Source: Anadara kagoshimensis (Eukaryota > Mollusca > Bivalvia > Arcoida > Arcidae). From it: a DNA stretch of 64,000 bases. Every line of letters starts with the position of its first letter. Position 1 is the first letter of the stretch. Both the position numbers and the translations under genes were made by a program. This document shows, piece by piece, positions 32,591-45,539 of the stretch. The stretch lies in the NCBI GenBank assembly GCA_021292105.1, contig CM037861.1, positions 29,279,674 through 29,343,673 of the forward strand. The letters run 5' to 3'. Below the pieces are notes generated by a model. That model saw only the letters and a list, made by a program, of their open reading frames with translations. It ran no database searches and had not been told where the DNA came from.

Positions 32591-33284
32591 TATAATGCAT
32601 GTTTTTGATAATTAGTTCGACAATGGTAAGACCTTATGCTGATGTATTGCTTTTTCTAAGATTTGATGACAACAAACAGAAATAAAAACTTCATTTTCAT
32701 TATTGGCAGTGAAAGTCATTAGGAAACAATCAGTGTGTTTCATTACAAGTTGGCATGCCGGTTATGAATTCTGATTGAATACAAAACGTGTCTAAGGACT
32801 TTTAATATTGAGGAATGTTTTTTAACGATATGAAGGTCAGTCTTACATTATATCTAAATGGCATCATTTTCTCAGGGGCTTTTAATTAGCTTAAGAAAGT
32901 TCGTATAACGTAGAAATGTTAGCTACCAAATAATAATTACTTGTGGGAATTTGGAAAAAATTGTTTATTAGGTTGAAAGCTTTTACACAAAATTTACAAA
33001 TACTTCTCTTATATTTTATGATATAATTATGCAGAAACAACATATTCAGGTTTATAGATTTGAAGTTATATGCAAACGATTAATTTCACAGAATAGTAAA
33101 AAGGACAGCATAGATTACATGTAAATTTTTATGCGTAAGTCTCACAACGTTTAATCAGACACCCAAAGTTTTAAGCGGGCCTGGTCTATGATTTTGTATG
33201 ATGACTTAAATAAATTGATGTTTTCAATACAAGAAAATTAAAATTAGTTTGGACTAAAACAGCAATGGTATCTTTTGACAGGAT

Positions 33285-33535
33285 AGAGTGGAGTAAAACA
33301 ATAGTGTTCTAAGCCACTGTCAAGGAATTTAACTTACATCGTTCTAGGGTGGTGGATAAAAACAGAATGTCTGGAGAAATCTAAAACTACTACCTTCGGC
33401 AAGAAAACGGAAAAACTTTCCACACTAGGATATGTCCCATCAAAAAACGACATTACGTGGGTGGCGAGAGGCGTTCTCACCCGTAAGCCGATGCTTTAGA
33501 TCAATCGGTCTTGAAACCTCCAATTAGTAATAAAA
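33285..33535 (-). mobile_element. tRNA-SINE family 2
   Basis: Minus-strand element from AGAGTGGAGTAAAACAATAGTG (reverse of the shared CCATTACTCCACTC tail) through GGTGGTGGATAAAAAC and ACTAGGATATGTCCCATC to a tRNA-like head with GGCGAGAGGCG and TCGGTCTTGAAACC. The ACTAGGATATGTCCC box matches the reverse of GGGACATATCCTAGT at 5198. Confidence 0.55.
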
Positions 33536-34074
33536 AAACAGTACCGAATTGATTGACATTAGTTGTGTTGTAACATAGTTTTATAAAGTTTTGCATCACC
33601 ATTTCATGTCCTGTTTACACAAAGAAATCTATAGATATCAGAATAACAGTACAAAATACTGCAATAAATCAATGAACGGATTTACCCAAACAAGTTGTTA
33701 TGTCTTCAGAGTGTTTGACAAAAGCATAAAGTTATGTAACACTTGTATATCAGACGTGACAGTTTGAAAGAGAAGTAGCATAGCTGCTACGTAAAGTGTC
33801 ATTTTTTATAAAGTATATGTCTGCAGAAATCTATATTCTTTTCGGTTAAAACGATGTTATTTTCAGCAGTATCATTATGAATACAATACAATCCTAGTAT
33901 TGGTATTTTAACGCATGTATTTGCTATGGCGCTAAGTCACTGACCTGTTATGTAAGATTTTAGAAATTCCAAACCTTCAATTTTTTCTGGAATAACCAAA
34001 TAGTATCACTATTATCAAAAAGCTATATTCTTATTTTGCCCTTGACGTACTATAGTCCAATGCTCATTTCACTC

Positions 34075-34250
34075 AATTTTAATTACACACTTAGAGAGTG
34101 TAAATAGCTAAACAGATGTTGTTTATCCTTCCGGAGCTCCTGGCCACATATTCCAGATGCAAATGCACGTGTTTAACCTAATTTGTCAGTTTCAAAGTTT
34201 TTATTTTTCTTCTAAATTGTGAATGGGACATGGATGAGTATTTTTATTTT
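34075..34250 (+). mobile_element. Family A retroelement 3' end
   Basis: TCAATTTTAATTACACACTTAGAGAGTG, TCCTTCCGGAGCTCCTGGCC, GTCAGTTTCAAAGTTTTTATTT, GGACATGGATGAGTATTTTT. Confidence 0.7.
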
Positions 34251-34282
34251 TGAGTTGCATACTTTTGTCTCCTTGGAAAGAG

Positions 34283-34492
34283 ACGCCCCGGTGGCCAAGT
34301 GCCGATCGAGGGATCATATAACTTCTAATATTTTAGCCTCAAACCTTACACGGGACAGAAATTAAAGAGTGAGGAAGTTTGTCAGTCCGTAGTTTCCTCC
34401 ACCATTCCTTAAAAACTGGCAATCTCGATTTCAGGAAAAGATTCCTGATTGGGACATAAACACCATTACTCCACTCCATCTATTCTACTTTT
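34283..34492 (+). mobile_element. tRNA-SINE family 2, diverged
   Basis: Starts GACGCCCCGGTGGCCAAGTG (A-box-like). The middle has GTTTCCTCCACCATTCCTTAAAAACTGGC and the tail CCTGATTGGGACATAAACACCATTACTCCACTCC. The tail is the one used by family 1. Confidence 0.6.
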
Positions 34493-34534
34493 TAGAAATA
34501 TATGCTTTTGCACTATGAACCTTCATGAACTACA

Positions 34535-34720
34535 TATTATACCAGTTTTAATTTTACAGCACTAGACTGCCGTTTTGGAATACAATTCCTTATCAGTAGT
34601 GTTTGAACCAAATCTATGATACCAAAGTTGTTTTCAAGATGTTAGAAAGGTACCCAAAGGAATGAATTATATTTTACCAAATTAAGCTAAGAAAATAAAT
34701 TGTTTTGTATCGTGCATCTT
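34535..34720. repeat. Interspersed repeat family B
   Basis: ATTATACCAGTTTTAATTTTACAGCACTAGACTGCCG, ATTCCTTATCAGTAGTG, AAATCTATGATACCAAAG, TATATTTTACCAAATTAAGC. Confidence 0.7.
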
Positions 34721-35171
34721 TACCCGTATACTTAACGTTGAAACTGTCAGAACACTTGAAGTTGGCAGCCTCAGTGGTATTGGAAAAATCGCCACTGTAA
34801 TTTCAAAGCTGTATTTGTCTTGAAAATTGTCATTTTTTGACCAATTAATATTTGTTATTCAGAATCCCATGATACATTTTATGCGTCAAGCTTTGGCTTT
34901 GATTGAAAGTCAAAACAAAGACTTTTTCTAACGTAGTCCTTTGCGGAAATTCAAATCAAGTAATCAAATACAAAAAAAAGTCTTGGTAATTTAACTATGT
35001 TTACGAGAACTTATATTGACTTATGTTGAAATAATACTACTTTCGAAGAAAATGCATGTACCCTTAAATATATCCAAGTTGTTGAAAGATTTTGATTCAA
35101 AATGGTCATCGGTTATGCTTCTATTCTGTGAGCCAGTTCTTTAAAACACTAAAAATCAAAGATATAAAACA

Positions 35172-35235
35172 TTCTAATCCTAACCAAATTGAAATCTTAA
35201 AGCAAAGTGAAAAAACTTTGAAAACTGGACAATAA
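35172..35235 (-). mobile_element. Family A tail fragment
   Basis: TCTAATCCTAACCAAATTG and AGCAAAGTGAAAAAACTTTG. The hairpin loop is longer than usual but the stem is kept. Confidence 0.5.
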
Positions 35236-36134
35236 TCCCTCTTTACCAATAAAAAAATCAACAACGCTACATCTATTTGTTTTTTTTTACATCTATAATA
35301 GTTTACGTTAATATTATTTTTCTGTAAAAAAATATTTAAATAAATAGCGCTGATACAAAGGAAGGTTTGTAATCACGATCATATCTTCTCCTCAAAGCTT
35401 TTTCCGATGCGAGCTAAGAGGATACGAAGGTTGATAATAAGCCTGGCTGATACAGCGCCGTTATATCAATAGTCAATGATTTTAACCCTTTACTAATTTA
35501 AAAATGCATTCAGTAAATAAAATATTAATTTATTTTTCAGAATTGATTTTTCACTCGCTTGTAGTACAAATTCAAAGATTACTTAAGTAATCACGCATGT
35601 TATTAATTTGATTTTGTATAATTTTTGTACGAGTTTTGTCCCTATTTTTGTTAATATGTTACTTTTAAGCTTTTTGAATCACAGATTTACCAGTCCATCT
35701 TCATATTCATATTAAATTACAATAATAAAAAACCAAAAGATAATTTTGAAAACGGGCAAATTTAGTAAAACAGATAAATACGTGAACTTCAAAATCAATA
35801 TGGCCTACGACAAGTTTAAAAAAACATGAAGAACGAAGAGTAAACCAAATGTTCTAATGTTTATGATGGTACAAACATTGCAGCTATCAATTTACAAATT
35901 AAAAATAATTGCACTCGAAAAACTAAACTGTACATTTGACAAGCAAACTGGTTTAATTTAGCGAAAGAATACAGCACTAAGAAAAAATGATCAGATACTT
36001 CACTTTATTAAGTAATATTATACATGATACTCAATGACATATGTATGCAACAAATGAAAACAGAAATAAGTTCAATGAAAAGAAAAAAAGGAACAGTATG
36101 ATTATCATAACAAAGAATGATGTACAAAGAACTC

Positions 36135-36340
36135 TTTAGAATTCAAAGCAGGAACAATTTACAGAATGCCAATTTTGGGAATGTATATTTTAAGTGTTAG
36201 ACATTTAGCTACAATTATATAGGAAGTATCATAAGGAATTCAAAGTAAGTACTTTCCACAAAATGTCCGTTTTAGAAGATATATTATCGATGTCAGACAT
36301 TTACCTAAAATCAATAAAATTATCTTGGGTTGATTAATCT
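36135..36340 (+). repeat. Diverged ~98-bp duplication
   Basis: AGAATTCAAAGCAGGAAC...GTGTTAGACATTTAGC and GGAATTCAAAGTAAGTAC...TGTCAGACATTTACC align along their length. Marginal. Confidence 0.45.
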
Positions 36341-37620
36341 TTTGTGTATAAGTGCTGAATTGTTACAGATCTTGAACGCCTAGTTCTAACTTGTCAGTTA
36401 CAATAACTCGCCTGTCAATCAAACACAAAGTTTTCCTGTTAGAGTACCTAGCATTAAGTAAATGTATTGACATAGTTTTTCTACAAGGTGATAAGTTCAA
36501 CAATAACAACAGCAATTTAACATTTGACTGTTTACACCACGTCAATTCTATATATCAGTCATAATTGAGCATAACTGGTCTTTTTTCTTGTTGGCTTAAA
36601 TCGGATATTGGAAATTATGAAATGCTTTACGCTTGAATTAACGTATAGGCAATTTCTTGGAAGCATTGTTTTAAAGAGAATGTTTATGTTATAAATGTTC
36701 CAAATAGTATGAATATTACAGCTTTATAATTTGCTAAGAGAATTGATGAGCTTAGTGATTATGTATTCCAAAAGAGATACATAATGAAATTATATACATT
36801 TTACAACACTGAATAGTATCAAATAACTTCATGGCAGAATCAACCAAGCAAAACAAAAGAAATAAAAAGGAAAACAGTGAGAGAGTGATTTCTTTTTGAA
36901 AGCCGCATTAGCATTATTACAGTTATCTGCCGCTAAGAAGAGAAATCCACGTCGAAAACTACATATACATTTCGAATCATGACCGCCACTGAAAGAGTTG
37001 TCTAGTAGTGTGGTTATTGATACTTTATAGTAAAGTATCCCACTTATTTTACAGGCAATTGTTTATAAATGCATATATTTTAACATTGCAAAATTACAAA
37101 AAAAAAAAAAAACCCTGACGACCCATAAACGCAGAACGTAAAGAAAAATGTCCGTCAATTATTGACTCGATTGTTTCTAGGTCAAAATTTAATGAATTTG
37201 GATTGTAACAAGACAATTAAATAATTCAAACTGTAATAAATGAAACTAGTGATGAGTTCCAGACCCTTTTTATTTCATTATTTTACGAAGTGTTTATATG
37301 CGAGTGAAAATCAATCAGTTTCATATTAATTAATCGTTTTTTTTGTTGATTTATATTATACAACTTCATCGTTTAAAGCGAATATTTAAATTCAGATTGC
37401 TTCTTCTTGATTCAAAAACCCTGTGCCTTAATGGACCGTAACAATATGTACATACAATATACCATTGTCATTACGTCTTAATACTTGATTTTCTAAGGAT
37501 ACTGCGAACTGTGCGTATGGATGCATCACCAAGTTACGCCAGGTTGGCATGATTATAAAGCCATTAACTTCTATTAATCGAACATAATTACCCATTGAAA
37601 ACACTACAAATTCACGAAAA

Positions 37621-37639
37621 TTTGATGATGATGATGATG

Positions 37640-37683
<44 letters not shown>
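37621..37683 (+). repeat. (GAT)n(GA)n compound microsatellite
   Basis: Eight GAT units run into about 17 GA units. Confidence 0.97.
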
Positions 37684-37687
<4 letters not shown>

Positions 37688-38087
37688 CAGGAGAAAGTAG
37701 GTTCAGCAGATTTAATAAATCGGTTAAACAACGCGTGATCTATTAATTGCGTTCTGTTTAGTAAATTATTTAAAGATAAATGAATCTGCACGAAACAAGG
37801 CGGGAGTTAAAACTCAACATTAAACTATCATTTGGTGACATATTATAGTTTTCTAAAAGTAAGCCTATACTTAGAAATGAATGATGAACAAAGTCAATAC
37901 CTTTGGATGAAGATTAAGAGGAAAATTTCAATCAAGTCAAAGCATTGTTATAAAAGTTATTGCAAAATGTTTCAGACTAAACGCACCGTTGTAGAAATTA
38001 ATTACTATGATTCCCATCTATAGTTCTGAAAGGGAATTGTTGAATCTTAAGGTTATTTAATTTTATGGGTCTTATATACCCTCAAAC

Positions 38088-38212
38088 ACAGGCATGTCGA
38101 TCCATTTCCAAATCACTTACCTAAGACAAAGTAATAAGTTTAAGTACTGGAAGAGAAAGTTTAACACATAAATTCCACAACGGAAGTGAGGCCTTGAGAT
38201 GAGTGCCCAAGC
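38088..38212 (-). mobile_element. Family A retroelement 3' end, diverged
   Basis: GGCATGTCGATCCATTTCCAAATCAC, AGACAAAGTAATAAG, CACATAAATTCCACAACGGAAGTGAGGCC. Confidence 0.55.
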
Positions 38213-38654
38213 AATTTATAAATGACTGTACAACAACAAAGCCTGATATATAACATCATGTAACATACATCGTAACAGACAATACACCAAGCAATAAAAC
38301 ATGCTTTATAGTCGAGTCATTCTATGAAAAAATAGTGCTAAACTTCAAAGTAATTGTAACAGGAAGGGTATTATTATTCACAGTAGAAGATATAACAATT
38401 TCAATTCAGCTGAGTGACTTTTTCTACAAATTAAAGTTGTAATGTTTTTTTTATAGAAAAGGGTGATATCTCTGTGCTGTGAACCTAAATTTTATTCAGA
38501 TTTTTTTTCAAAGATTTTAAGCATTCTCTGCTAATATATGAAGAATAACGTAGATATCAAATGATAAAATGAAAAAACTCTCACAATCTTAAAATGAATC
38601 ATTTACAATTATCAAAGCAATTTGTTTTTGGAATGTAAAACAGTATATTACTTT

Positions 38655-38770
38655 GTTAAATGACTTAATGCAAAACGAAAAAAGGAATGACAAAGAGGTA
38701 AAAAAATAATCGAATGACTTTATGCAAAAAAAAAGGAATGGTGAAGAGATAAAAAAAATAATCTTGAATA
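38655..38770 (+). repeat. Two ~57-bp tandem units
   Basis: AATGACTTAATGCAAAACGAAAAAAGGAATG and AATGACTTTATGCAAAAAAAAAGGAATG, each followed by AGAG.TAAAAAAATAATC. Confidence 0.8.
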
Positions 38771-39944
38771 CGTTTTTATATACAAACATGATAAACATGA
38801 TACAAGTTTTTTTTTCATTTTTTTTCCACACTTGAACAACATTATTCTGGATATTCTGATGATGGTATTAAACCCACCTGTTTTACAATAGTTATGTCAC
38901 TTGTCTATAGAAATCCCATAAAAAGTAGAACTCCTCAAAAACTGCTTTTCCTGATTTGAAGTTTTTAGATAGTATATTATCAATATTAAATTTATATAGA
39001 CCTTATAAGTAACAGAATATATTCTGTTGCAATTAGTTTCAGATCAACCTGGATAATTAATATACATTATGTAGTAGTCGACATTTGAAGTAAATCTCGG
39101 AATATTCCTGCATTTCTGATTTCTTGTTATTTTTGCAGCATCAATTTTCCAGACATTTTGAATGGTTGTTTTCTATTTCTGTATCTATATGAAATTGCCG
39201 ATGAACTAAAATATTGCCATTATATATGTAGCGATTATGTACAATGTTTGATTGCAACGCAAAACAAAAAAGAACCAACTAATCAAGGAATGGTGGTCCA
39301 TTGCCAAGGTCATAAATATAAAGTTTATGTTGCGACGATAGTCATTGTTTCAAACAAGTATGTCCTCGATGGTTTTGTAGTGACAGCTTGAAGGTTCAAG
39401 TGAAGTTTCTGGTTTTCGGTCATGTAACGGCCTTATTCATTCAGGTGAAAGAAATTTTCTTTTCCGAACACGACGTAATACGTCATCAAGAACATCACTT
39501 CTAGTGTATATGTTCCAAATTTAAGCAGTAAAATCCCGCAAGCAGCATTTTACTTTCTCCGGAAATAATTTTTGTTATTTAGATGCGCATTGCGATTTTC
39601 AGATCTGACTAGGCTCCAGTAAATTGACAATATAAAAATTTAAGTTTAATAATATTTATTTATTTTCTACAAATAATAGTGTCGCAGACACAGTGAATTC
39701 GATAGTAAAATGCGACTTTTTAATTGTTTTTCTGTTACTGTGCTATACAGGTTTAAATACTTTAGTTGTACACCAAAACTCAATTGAGAATGATGCTACG
39801 GTAGATTTAATTAACATCTTTACCAACACCAGAGAATGGAACGTTTTACTTAGTTGTTCACTTGTATATCCCTTTAAAATTCAAAATTTCCTAAAAACTA
39901 AGCAATACTTAATTTTTCAAAGTATTGCCTTGGGTAGATTTGGC

Positions 39945-39970
39945 AAAAAAAAAAAAAAAAAAAAAAAAAA
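39945..39970 (+). repeat. Poly(A) tract
   Basis: About 26 A residues at the junction with a family B copy. Confidence 0.9.
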
Positions 39971-39984
39971 TGGGTACTTCTAAA

Positions 39985-40105
39985 TTTCTCATTGCAGCAT
40001 CATGGGACCGTTTGGATTTCCACACTTTTGATCCTGGTGCTGCTGGTGAGGAATTATATTCCAAAACAGCCGTCTAGTGCTGCGGGGTTAAAACAGGTTT
40101 AGTTA
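39985..40105. repeat. Interspersed repeat family B, inverted relative to the others
   Basis: GGTGAGGAATTATATTCCAAAACAGCCGTCTAGTGCTG is the reverse of the family core, followed by GGGTTAAAACAGG. Upstream ATTGCAGCATCATGGGACC continues beyond the shared part. Confidence 0.6.
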
Positions 40106-40854
40106 AATTTATGCCTACTTAAAAGTGTATACGGCGATTTGTCTAATACGTTTTTCATGTTTCAAATCATCTTAGGTAAGCATGAACGATTTTAGTCAAA
40201 TTTGATCAGTAAAATTGCTTTTAAAGATTTGTACGACATGTCTGGTCTTTATTACCATAAAACCAATCAAGTCAACCAAACTTAAGCGATTTACTGCTCC
40301 TTGGTGCATATGTAAGTTGTCATACTGTAGATAATCCATATGAGATTGAAATTATATTTTATTTAACTTTAAACAGTGTTTACTAACACAGAAATTTACT
40401 TTACATTATGGATGTTTGTGAAAATGTTTTCATGGAATTGGCTAGGATATAAATATTTGAAAGCCATACGTCACAATTCACGAAGAAATATTTGTGCAGA
40501 AAATATTTTTGGCGACATTCCATTTTAAATGCAAAACATCTCTAATAGTATGTTATGTAACAGACAATACACAGCACCATAAAACACGCTTTGATAAATA
40601 TCAATAAGTTGTTCGATAGTTAAATTAAATCTGGTTCTACAGTCTATTTTGGTAAACGTATTTTATGTCCAAGTGATCGATTAAAAATCCTTAGGATTCT
40701 CGTAAATATTATATTTATTTTAAAATAGAAGAAAAGCATTTGTAACCAATAACCAGGTACTTGGCTATTTGAAACGCAGCCAAGAACACGAGGATACAAA
40801 ATCACAACTGTAAGACTTAAAGCTAAGAAAACAAGAGATATTCATTTTTTTATT

Positions 40855-41010
40855 TACCACGTGGCTGGTGTATCAAGCTAGATAAAGTGATTTACCTTCC
40901 GGATATCATAGTACCACTTTCCTGGAAATTCGTGATTTTACTGAATTTACCTGTTTTCAAAGTTTTTACTTTGCTTTTTGGACATGAAAAAGTATGTTTG
41001 TGTTTGATAA
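40855..41010 (+). mobile_element. Family A retroelement 3' end
   Basis: TACCACGTGGCTGGTGTATC, TACCTTCCGGATATC, CACTTTCCTGGAAATTCG, hairpin CAAAGTTTTTACTTTG, GGACATGAAAAAGTATGTTTG. Confidence 0.7.
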
Positions 41011-41644
41011 TATGTCTTTTCTGAACTCCTAACTAGAGAATAACCACCAAATCTCAAACAAAATAATCGTAGTGATTTGAATAAGTACTAAATATATAGT
41101 CAAGTGTGAAGAATGTATTTAAAGTTGTGATTTTGAGAATTGAGAATTATCAGAACCGTAAAGAATGAATTCTTCAACGTTATTTCAGAAATATTTCTGA
41201 TGCTATATCATTTTAATAACTATTTGGGTATATATATTACATATTTCAAAAAAGTACATCTTAAATAACAATAAATTTGATTTATTGATTTTATCTCGAA
41301 ATCTTACTTGCATTAACTATTTCGAAAACGTGTTTATCAGCTTGAAATCGCCTTTTAACATATATACAATCAAATATCAAAATTAGCTACAAAATTGGAA
41401 ACGAATGATCTTTTAAAGATGTAAAAAGAATACATGTAGTTAAATATAAAAAAGGTTCTTTTGCGTCTCAGAAAAATCAGCTGTAGGTACATCAAGCATT
41501 TTACTATCTTTGTTCATTATAAATATAATTACTAAATCTTTTTTAATTTTTCTAACACTAAACGGCGGTTTGTAATGAAATGTGTTCGAACAGATATTGT
41601 GGAATTTTTAATAAACTTAAATGCAAATATTATTTAACCATATT

Positions 41645-41745
41645 TTACCATAACATTTATTACCAAACTTTATTTTAATTTAACAACACTAGACGACCGT
41701 TTGGAGTGCAATTCCTCATTGAGTAGCGCTCTAACCAAAATTGTG
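41645..41745. repeat. Interspersed repeat family B, short
   Basis: TTATTTTAATTTAACAACACTAGACGACCG, AATTCCTCATTGAGTAGCG, CAAAATTGTGG. A family A tail follows 130 bases later. Confidence 0.6.
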
Positions 41746-41877
41746 GAAAGTTTTGATTATGTACCCATACATAATACTTTAGATTACTTTAATATCGCGA
41801 GTATCATATTTCGCGTACTTACATCTGAGCTTCATTTTGCGAACACGTGTATTCGCGTCCATAATTCAGGTTCATAT

Positions 41878-42118
41878 CAAAAACAAACATACTAATCCAT
41901 TTCCGAATCACAATCCAGAAGCAAAGTAAAAACTTTGGAACTGACAAGTTAGGTTAGACACGTGAACTTCCACCAGGGAAGTGAGGCCGGGTGCTCCGGA
42001 AGGGTAAGCACCCCCTGTTTAGCTAGCTACACCCGCCACGTGTGTAATCAAAATTGTGTGAAAGGAACATGAAACTATGAGACGTCAAATATATCCAAGA
42101 CAATCCTGGACACAGATT
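41878..42118 (-). mobile_element. Family A retroelement 3' end, well preserved
   Basis: AAACAAACATACTAATCCATTTCCGAATCACAATCC-type tail (41881 on), hairpin AAAGTAAAAACTTT, CCACCAGGGAAGTGAGGCCGG, AGCACCCCCTGTTTAGC and the last ~70 bases of coding region. Among the closest copies to the apparent consensus. 5'-truncated at about 42118. Confidence 0.82.
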
Positions 42119-43561
42119 TCGCGTCCACTTCGTGGGGCTATATAGTTATCTACCTTTCTTCTTGTTTTGTTGATCGTTTCTTCATGATCCATTTAGTCAT
42201 TGTAAACGGTTGGAAGGAATTTTTAATTCAGCCTCGTCAGTCAGTGTTTAAAGGTAAAAATTCAATAGAACCTTGTAAGTTACAATGGCGTTTCGTCAAG
42301 ACAGTTTGAAAATGGTTGAAAGGAAACGTTAATTAAGCCTGTTTAACCGGAAATGTCAATGGTACCTTGCAAGTGGAACCTTGCAAGTTACGACGAAGTT
42401 TACGATTAACTTTATCGCATCTAATATGACATAATTTACGACAGGTCATAGTCGATTGCGGTCATGTTTTAAATTTGACTTAATTTTTGCAATTCTAGGA
42501 ATTGCGAAAAGATATTTGAAATCGCGACTGAGAGTGGTCGCGAAATTACGAGTTAATAAATTTCTCGCAATAAAAAGTAATCTACAGTACTTACATGTTA
42601 CATGTTGAACATTTATAATGACAACTAAATGAATATCTCCAATAAAACAGGACACGATGAACATTATTGATTGCGAAATGAGTTGTATGGTTTTCATGTA
42701 TCAAACATTTTCCAGATCCAGAACCTCAGTATTTATACAATGATCGATAAATTTAACATTGAAATTTGTAACGTATATTTGCATTTGTCTCCTAGGGGAC
42801 ATATACATGTTTTGGACATACATGCAAATTCGAAACCGTCTACTGTACATGTGTTATACATGGAACTTAAGTCAGTTTAATATCAATATCAATGTATAGG
42901 TTTTTTGTCATTTTAGCCAGAGAATTATGCTTTCGGCAGTTTATTTTATTAGACTGCCAACATGCTTTATAATTTTTCATGAATAATCGTAAATATTTGA
43001 TGATTGGATCGTATATTGACAAGATACAAAGTTTAGTAAACATTGTCAATACTCGATGGTGCCAAGAAAGTGGCATATTTTCTATTTTTAAACGAAACAG
43101 TGTGATATTGTTCTAATGGTATGTTGAGATTATTGAGGAATTTAGTAAAAATGTGTTACTTCGTTGATCACAAGGGAACAGCAGACCAAATCAAATGATT
43201 TAGCGAAACAATTTAACACATATTGATGTGACATGAACCAATATAACGAGGAAATACAGCTAGCTTATTGAATTATAACTAATGTCATATTATTATTGAT
43301 AATCGAATAATACTCCTGGTAATTTATAATTGATACATTAATCAAACCACGTGTTGATGATACTGATAATGATGTATTGATGTTTATATAAAAATACCTC
43401 TTGTGTTGTGTGTGTGCCTTGGAGGGAGAAGATAAAATATAAAGACACCAGCAAATGTCATGTACAACTGACACAGTCAGCCGATGAATAACGTGGATTT
43501 ATATATGTCACACTGAAAGGTAGGTATGTTACTTACTTATATAAAATAAGCCTGGGATTAC

Positions 43562-43745
43562 ATATTATACCTTAAAACTTTACAGCACTAAACTGCCGTT
43601 TAAAAATACAATCCCTCATCAGTAATGCTTGGACCACAATTGAAACCTAATTTTATTTTATTTAAGACGTTGAAAAAATATATTTTACCAATTTTAGCTC
43701 AGGAAATACTTTGCATGAGGGAGTATACCTCTGTTTTCTGTTTTT
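43562..43745. repeat. Interspersed repeat family B
   Basis: TATTATACCTTAAAACTTTACAGCACTAAACTGCCG, AATCCCTCATCAGTAATGC, TTGAAACC, ATATATTTTACCAATTTTAGC, ATGAGGGAGTATACCTC. Confidence 0.68.
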
Positions 43746-44539
43746 AGGGAATTCTAAGACTTAATATTCAAAAGAGTAGCTGCTAGGTGTGTATATCGTA
43801 TTTATTTGAATATATTTTTAGTTACTTTTTTGTAACATTAATAATAGTATTTTGCATTGTCCGTCCGAATCTGGTTGTAGTTTGATCAGTGATCAGTGTT
43901 TACCATAATTATGTCATACCGTCTAGTTGTGTTTCTTTTATTTCTGTTGGGTTCATGGTCTCCGATCGAAGTGATATAATATTTTATTATTTTATCTGTT
44001 GTTTAGTTTATTGCAATTCATTTTTGTTAACTTTTTCCATTGTCAAAGATGTAGTTCAGTTGCAGCTCGCTGTATTTAATTAACTACTAGTTGTACAACA
44101 GAAGAATGTACATATCATCCGAAATTTCTATAAACAAACACTGGGCATTTGCCCCAGTGCTCGTCCGAATTTTGCAATCGGTTGCCCCAATATGTCATGT
44201 GTTGTTTTCTTGAGTTGTCTATTGTCAAGTTTTTTTGTTTACAGATTTCTTTTTTCTATTTTCTGTTAAGTATTTTTGTTCATTACCAAAACGTGTTTAA
44301 AGAGGAAATCGTTTTTCCTCAGAGATTTCCATTATGCACGTTATAAAAAGCAAAAAAAATATTACACGAAATCATATCTTGTACCTGGTACCCGGCGTCA
44401 GATATTTTGTTAACTTGCACACAATAACCATTACAGTTAAAAAGATTTTAAACAAAACGCACACACGGTTTTAATTTTACTTTCATAGTATAAAAACTTG
44501 TAATCTAGAAAAATACGACTTTCCTTTAATCAAAATATT

Positions 44540-44640
44540 ACTAAACTCGTTTTAATTTTACAGCAGTAGACGGTCGTTTGGAATAAAAACTTCAATAGTG
44601 CTTGGAAACGAAACTGTGGTTTTCAAAATAATATAGATGT
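44540..44640. repeat. Interspersed repeat family B, short
   Basis: CGTTTTAATTTTACAGCAGTAGACGGTCGTTTGG, AATAGTGCTTGG, CTGTGGTTTTC. Confidence 0.6.
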
Positions 44641-44777
44641 TGAAATAAGAGTAGTAGAAGAACAAGAACCGAAATCTTGTCAATTCTTTGAATGATTGAG
44701 CGTAGCTTAATATAAATAAATATATTGTTTAAAATGCTAAACATGTCTAAAATCGTTTCATACATGTAATTGTATTA

Positions 44778-44841
44778 ATATATATATATTATATATTATA
44801 TATATATATATAATATATATTATATATATAATATATATATG
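44778..44841. repeat. (AT)n tract at a LINE 3' end
   Basis: Imperfect AT repeats with several palindromic phase changes; expanded tail of the adjacent LINE copy. Confidence 0.85.
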
Positions 44842-44960
44842 TATGTATGTGTGTTTATTGACTAAGGTCCATATCACAGTAAGTTACAAGCAATTATATA
44901 TAAGCAAGTACATGTTTTGGGATATAAATTGCGGTAATCTATTGAAAACAATATGTAAAT
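44786..44960 (-). mobile_element. Second 3' end of the same non-LTR retrotransposon
   Basis: GTTTATTGACTAAGGTCCATATCACAGTAAGTTACAA matches the 3' UTR at 57577-57620 (TTTATTGACTAAAGGCCTCAGGCCCATATCACAATAAG) apart from a small indel (longest shared runs are under 20 bases). It is again preceded by an AT repeat, here expanded to over 50 bases. Confidence 0.7.
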
Positions 44961-45539
44961 AATAGCAATATGTAATAATGTCAAGTTATGGTCAATCATG
45001 GGTCTTAAGTATTCTAATGTTATTGAAAATACAGTATAGACCTGTCAAAAGTTTAACAGTGAGCTAATGCATTAGTTCCTAATTGGTGGCGCATCTGGGT
45101 CTGTCGTTATCTTAATCTCGGCAACTGCTATGTATCTACTGGCAGCTTGTCGGCCATATCTTGGCCACTTAATAGCCGAGTCTCGACTCTTTTTCGTTAG
45201 CTAAGTGTTAAAGTTTCTACATGTTTGTGCTGTACCATTTCTATTATGCAAATGACTCCCGATTCATGATAACAACCATTACTGTGTGTAGTTAATTTGT
45301 ACAACTCGTTGTGTTCAACATAACACAAACTTCATTTCTATTATAATAGATGTGTAGAGAATCCCGAGTCATACCGATATAATTGAAATACATGTAGCTG
45401 TTGTTAAGATGCCAAGCTCTACAAATTACATCTCAGTGGTAGTGTATAAGTAAATCTATCTACACAGTTACAGTATCACATTTGGAACATTGATATATTT
45501 GCGCCTTTGGAATATATACTGGACCTAACAACACTACGG

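Larger units (their letters stand above)
35240..38080. other. No gene recognised
   Basis: AT-rich; contains the weak duplication at 36135-36340, an A tract near 37098-37112 and the compound microsatellite at 37621. Confidence 0.5.
38215..39984. other. No gene recognised
   Basis: The longest open stretches (39158-39391 and 39693-39983, +) show no known domain and no convincing splice structure. Confidence 0.45.

Noticed and set aside
42470..42600. Possible further copy of the CGCGAAAATT-type MITE
   Set aside because: TCGCGAAATT, TTTCTCGCAAT and TCTACAGTA are present, but no second end could be aligned with confidence.
44778..44841. Origin or regulatory AT palindrome
   Set aside because: Better explained as the expanded AT tail of the adjacent LINE 3' end.
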